The position numbers and the translations under genes are program-made. A stretch of 6,461 bases of DNA from Pseudomonadota bacterium (lineage in GTDB: Bacteria; Chloroflexota; Ktedonobacteria; Ktedonobacterales; JACDGC01), in assembly GCA_021323815.1 (NCBI GenBank), contig JAJPKG010000379.1, positions 1 through 6,461 on the forward strand. The letters are read 5' to 3'. Position 1 is the first letter of the stretch. Each line of letters opens with the position of its first letter. The notes beneath the pieces are model-generated. The model did not search any database. It was not told where the DNA came from and saw only the letters and a program-made list of their open reading frames with translations. Of this stretch, positions 5,863 through 6,461 are shown in pieces.

Positions 5863-6461
5863 ATGTGTGATACTGTAGACCACGCACCAGCCCATCGGGG
5901 TTCTTTTTCCGAGCCAGAGGGTTTAGCTTCCGGCGGGCGGGCCGGCGCGATCATCCTGGCGCTGGGCGATGCCGCTGGTGACGATCTGCTGTGGACGGAT
6001 CTGCATGGCGAGCCGGTGATGGCCCATGCCGTGCACCCTTTCGCAGCGTCGCCGCTGGTAACGACGATTGTGCTGGTGGTCGCGGGGGCGCGGCTGACCG
6101 CTGCGCAAGCGCTGGTGACGCGCAAAAGCTGGGATGCGGTTCACGTGGCCGCCCCACCCCCCAACCTCCTCCCCAGCAGGGAGGGAGAGACGGTTCGATC
6201 ATCCCTGCGTGACACGCTCATGATCGGCCTCGCCGCGCTGCCACCGGACTGCGGCACCGTCATCATTCATGACGCCGCGCGCCCGCCGGTGACGGAAACG
6301 CTCATCGCCGCTGGGCTGGAAGCTGTGCGTGCAACGGGCGCGGCAACAGCAGTGATGCCCGTGCGCGACACCATCAAGCGCGTGGATGCTGCGGGTATGG
6401 TCATTGAGACGCCTGACCGCGCGACCCTCTATACCGTGCAGACGCCGCAGGTGTTCTCGCG
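5863..6461 (+). CDS. ispD: IspD-like 2-C-methyl-D-erythritol 4-phosphate cytidylyltransferase (5' part, open at window end)
   Basis: The 199 codons present cover most of a normal IspD (about 230 residues), the enzyme joining CTP and MEP in the isoprenoid MEP pathway. The C-terminal half is canonical: VIIHDAARP (133-141) with the metal-binding Asp137, PVRDTIKRV (166-174), ETPDRATLY (182-190) and QTPQVF (193-198), matching E. coli D106, T140, R157 and T165. The N-terminal half is odd: the usual AAGxGxRMGxxxPK loop reads ALGDAAGDDLLW (33-44) before LHGEPVMAHAV, so the Arg20 and Lys27 equivalents are missing. The GG-x-TR region is replaced by a repeat-derived stretch (98-109). About 27 residues precede the conserved core. 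The ATG at 5863 lacks a good ribosome site; a GTG at 5821 is an in-frame alternative. A weak promoter-like pair lies at 5787-5816. Position after yacL supports ispD. It may be a divergent or inactive enzyme. Confidence 0.82.
   Translation, partial: MCDTVDHAPAHRGSFSEPEGLASGGRAGAIILALGDAAGDDLLWTDLHGEPVMAHAVHPFAASPLVTTIVLVVAGARLTAAQALVTRKSWDAVHVAAPPPNLLPSREGETVRSSLRDTLMIGLAALPPDCGTVIIHDAARPPVTETLIAAGLEAVRATGAATAVMPVRDTIKRVDAAGMVIETPDRATLYTVQTPQVFS
6156..6189. repeat. C/G-rich palindromic repeat copy inside the ispD reading frame
   Basis: The left arm ACCCCCCAACCTCCTCCCCA (6156-6175) matches 18 of 20 bases of the repeat that forms the terminator (5659-5678). It is followed by the purine arm gggaggga (6179-6186), giving a 6-7 bp hairpin with a cagca loop. 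It is read in frame as residues 98-109 (PPPNLLPSREGE) of the IspD-like protein, where the family normally has a short turn leading into its GG-x-TR motif. Confidence 0.7.

Noticed and set aside
5725..6215. Shared word catccctgcgt on opposite strands near 5725-5745 and after the ispD repeat at about 6203
   Set aside because: An 11-base match is expected by chance in a window of this size and the flanks do not align.

Overview
The window is GC-rich bacterial chromosome with every recognisable gene on the + strand. The gene order radA - yacL (membrane PIN/TRAM protein) - ispD, together with dispersed C-rich/G-rich hairpin repeats and purine-rich 'cgaaggacacgaag' repeats between genes, suggests a Chloroflexota-type bacterium. 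Firmicutes share the gene order, so this placement is inference (moderate confidence); there is no rRNA or other direct taxonomic marker.

Layout. Positions 1-57 hold the last codons of an upstream gene. Positions 58-162 contain two adjacent stem-loops. Positions 163-960 encode a membrane-anchored LysM plus lytic transglycosylase (SLT) cell-wall protein. Positions 961-1191 hold an extended -10 promoter candidate and a 174-bp imperfect inverted-repeat element. Positions 1192-2337 encode a complete 381-residue acyl-CoA dehydrogenase. Positions 2338-2621 hold a perfect 10-bp hairpin, three perfect copies of a 9-bp tandem repeat and a good sigma-70-like promoter for radA. Positions 2622-4007 encode RadA/Sms. 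Positions 4008-4499 have no convincing gene. They hold two stem-loops after radA, a promoter candidate, an 8-bp dyad just inside the predicted transcript and a series of stem-loops in a predicted leader of about 330 nt. Positions 4500-5654 encode the PIN/TRAM membrane protein, followed by a clear intrinsic terminator (5668-5706). Positions 5863-6461 are the 5' part of an ispD-like gene that is open at the right window edge.

How the genes relate. RadA (recombination intermediate processing), the YacL-type PIN/TRAM protein and IspD (MEP isoprenoid pathway) sit together as they do in Bacillus, but disA, which lies between radA and yacL there, is absent and its place is taken by the structured non-coding stretch. 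Each gene appears to have its own promoter or terminator, so this looks like conserved neighbourhood rather than one tight operon. The transglycosylase and acyl-CoA dehydrogenase genes upstream show no functional link to these three.

Most unusual. The IspD-like protein keeps its MEP-side and catalytic-Asp motifs (HDAARP, RDTIK, DR, QTPQ) but lacks the Arg and Lys of the N-terminal CTP-binding loop. It also carries an in-frame 12-residue segment derived from the same C/G-rich repeat that forms the terminator 0.5 kb upstream. I found no defence system, CRISPR array, transposase, tRNA or rRNA.
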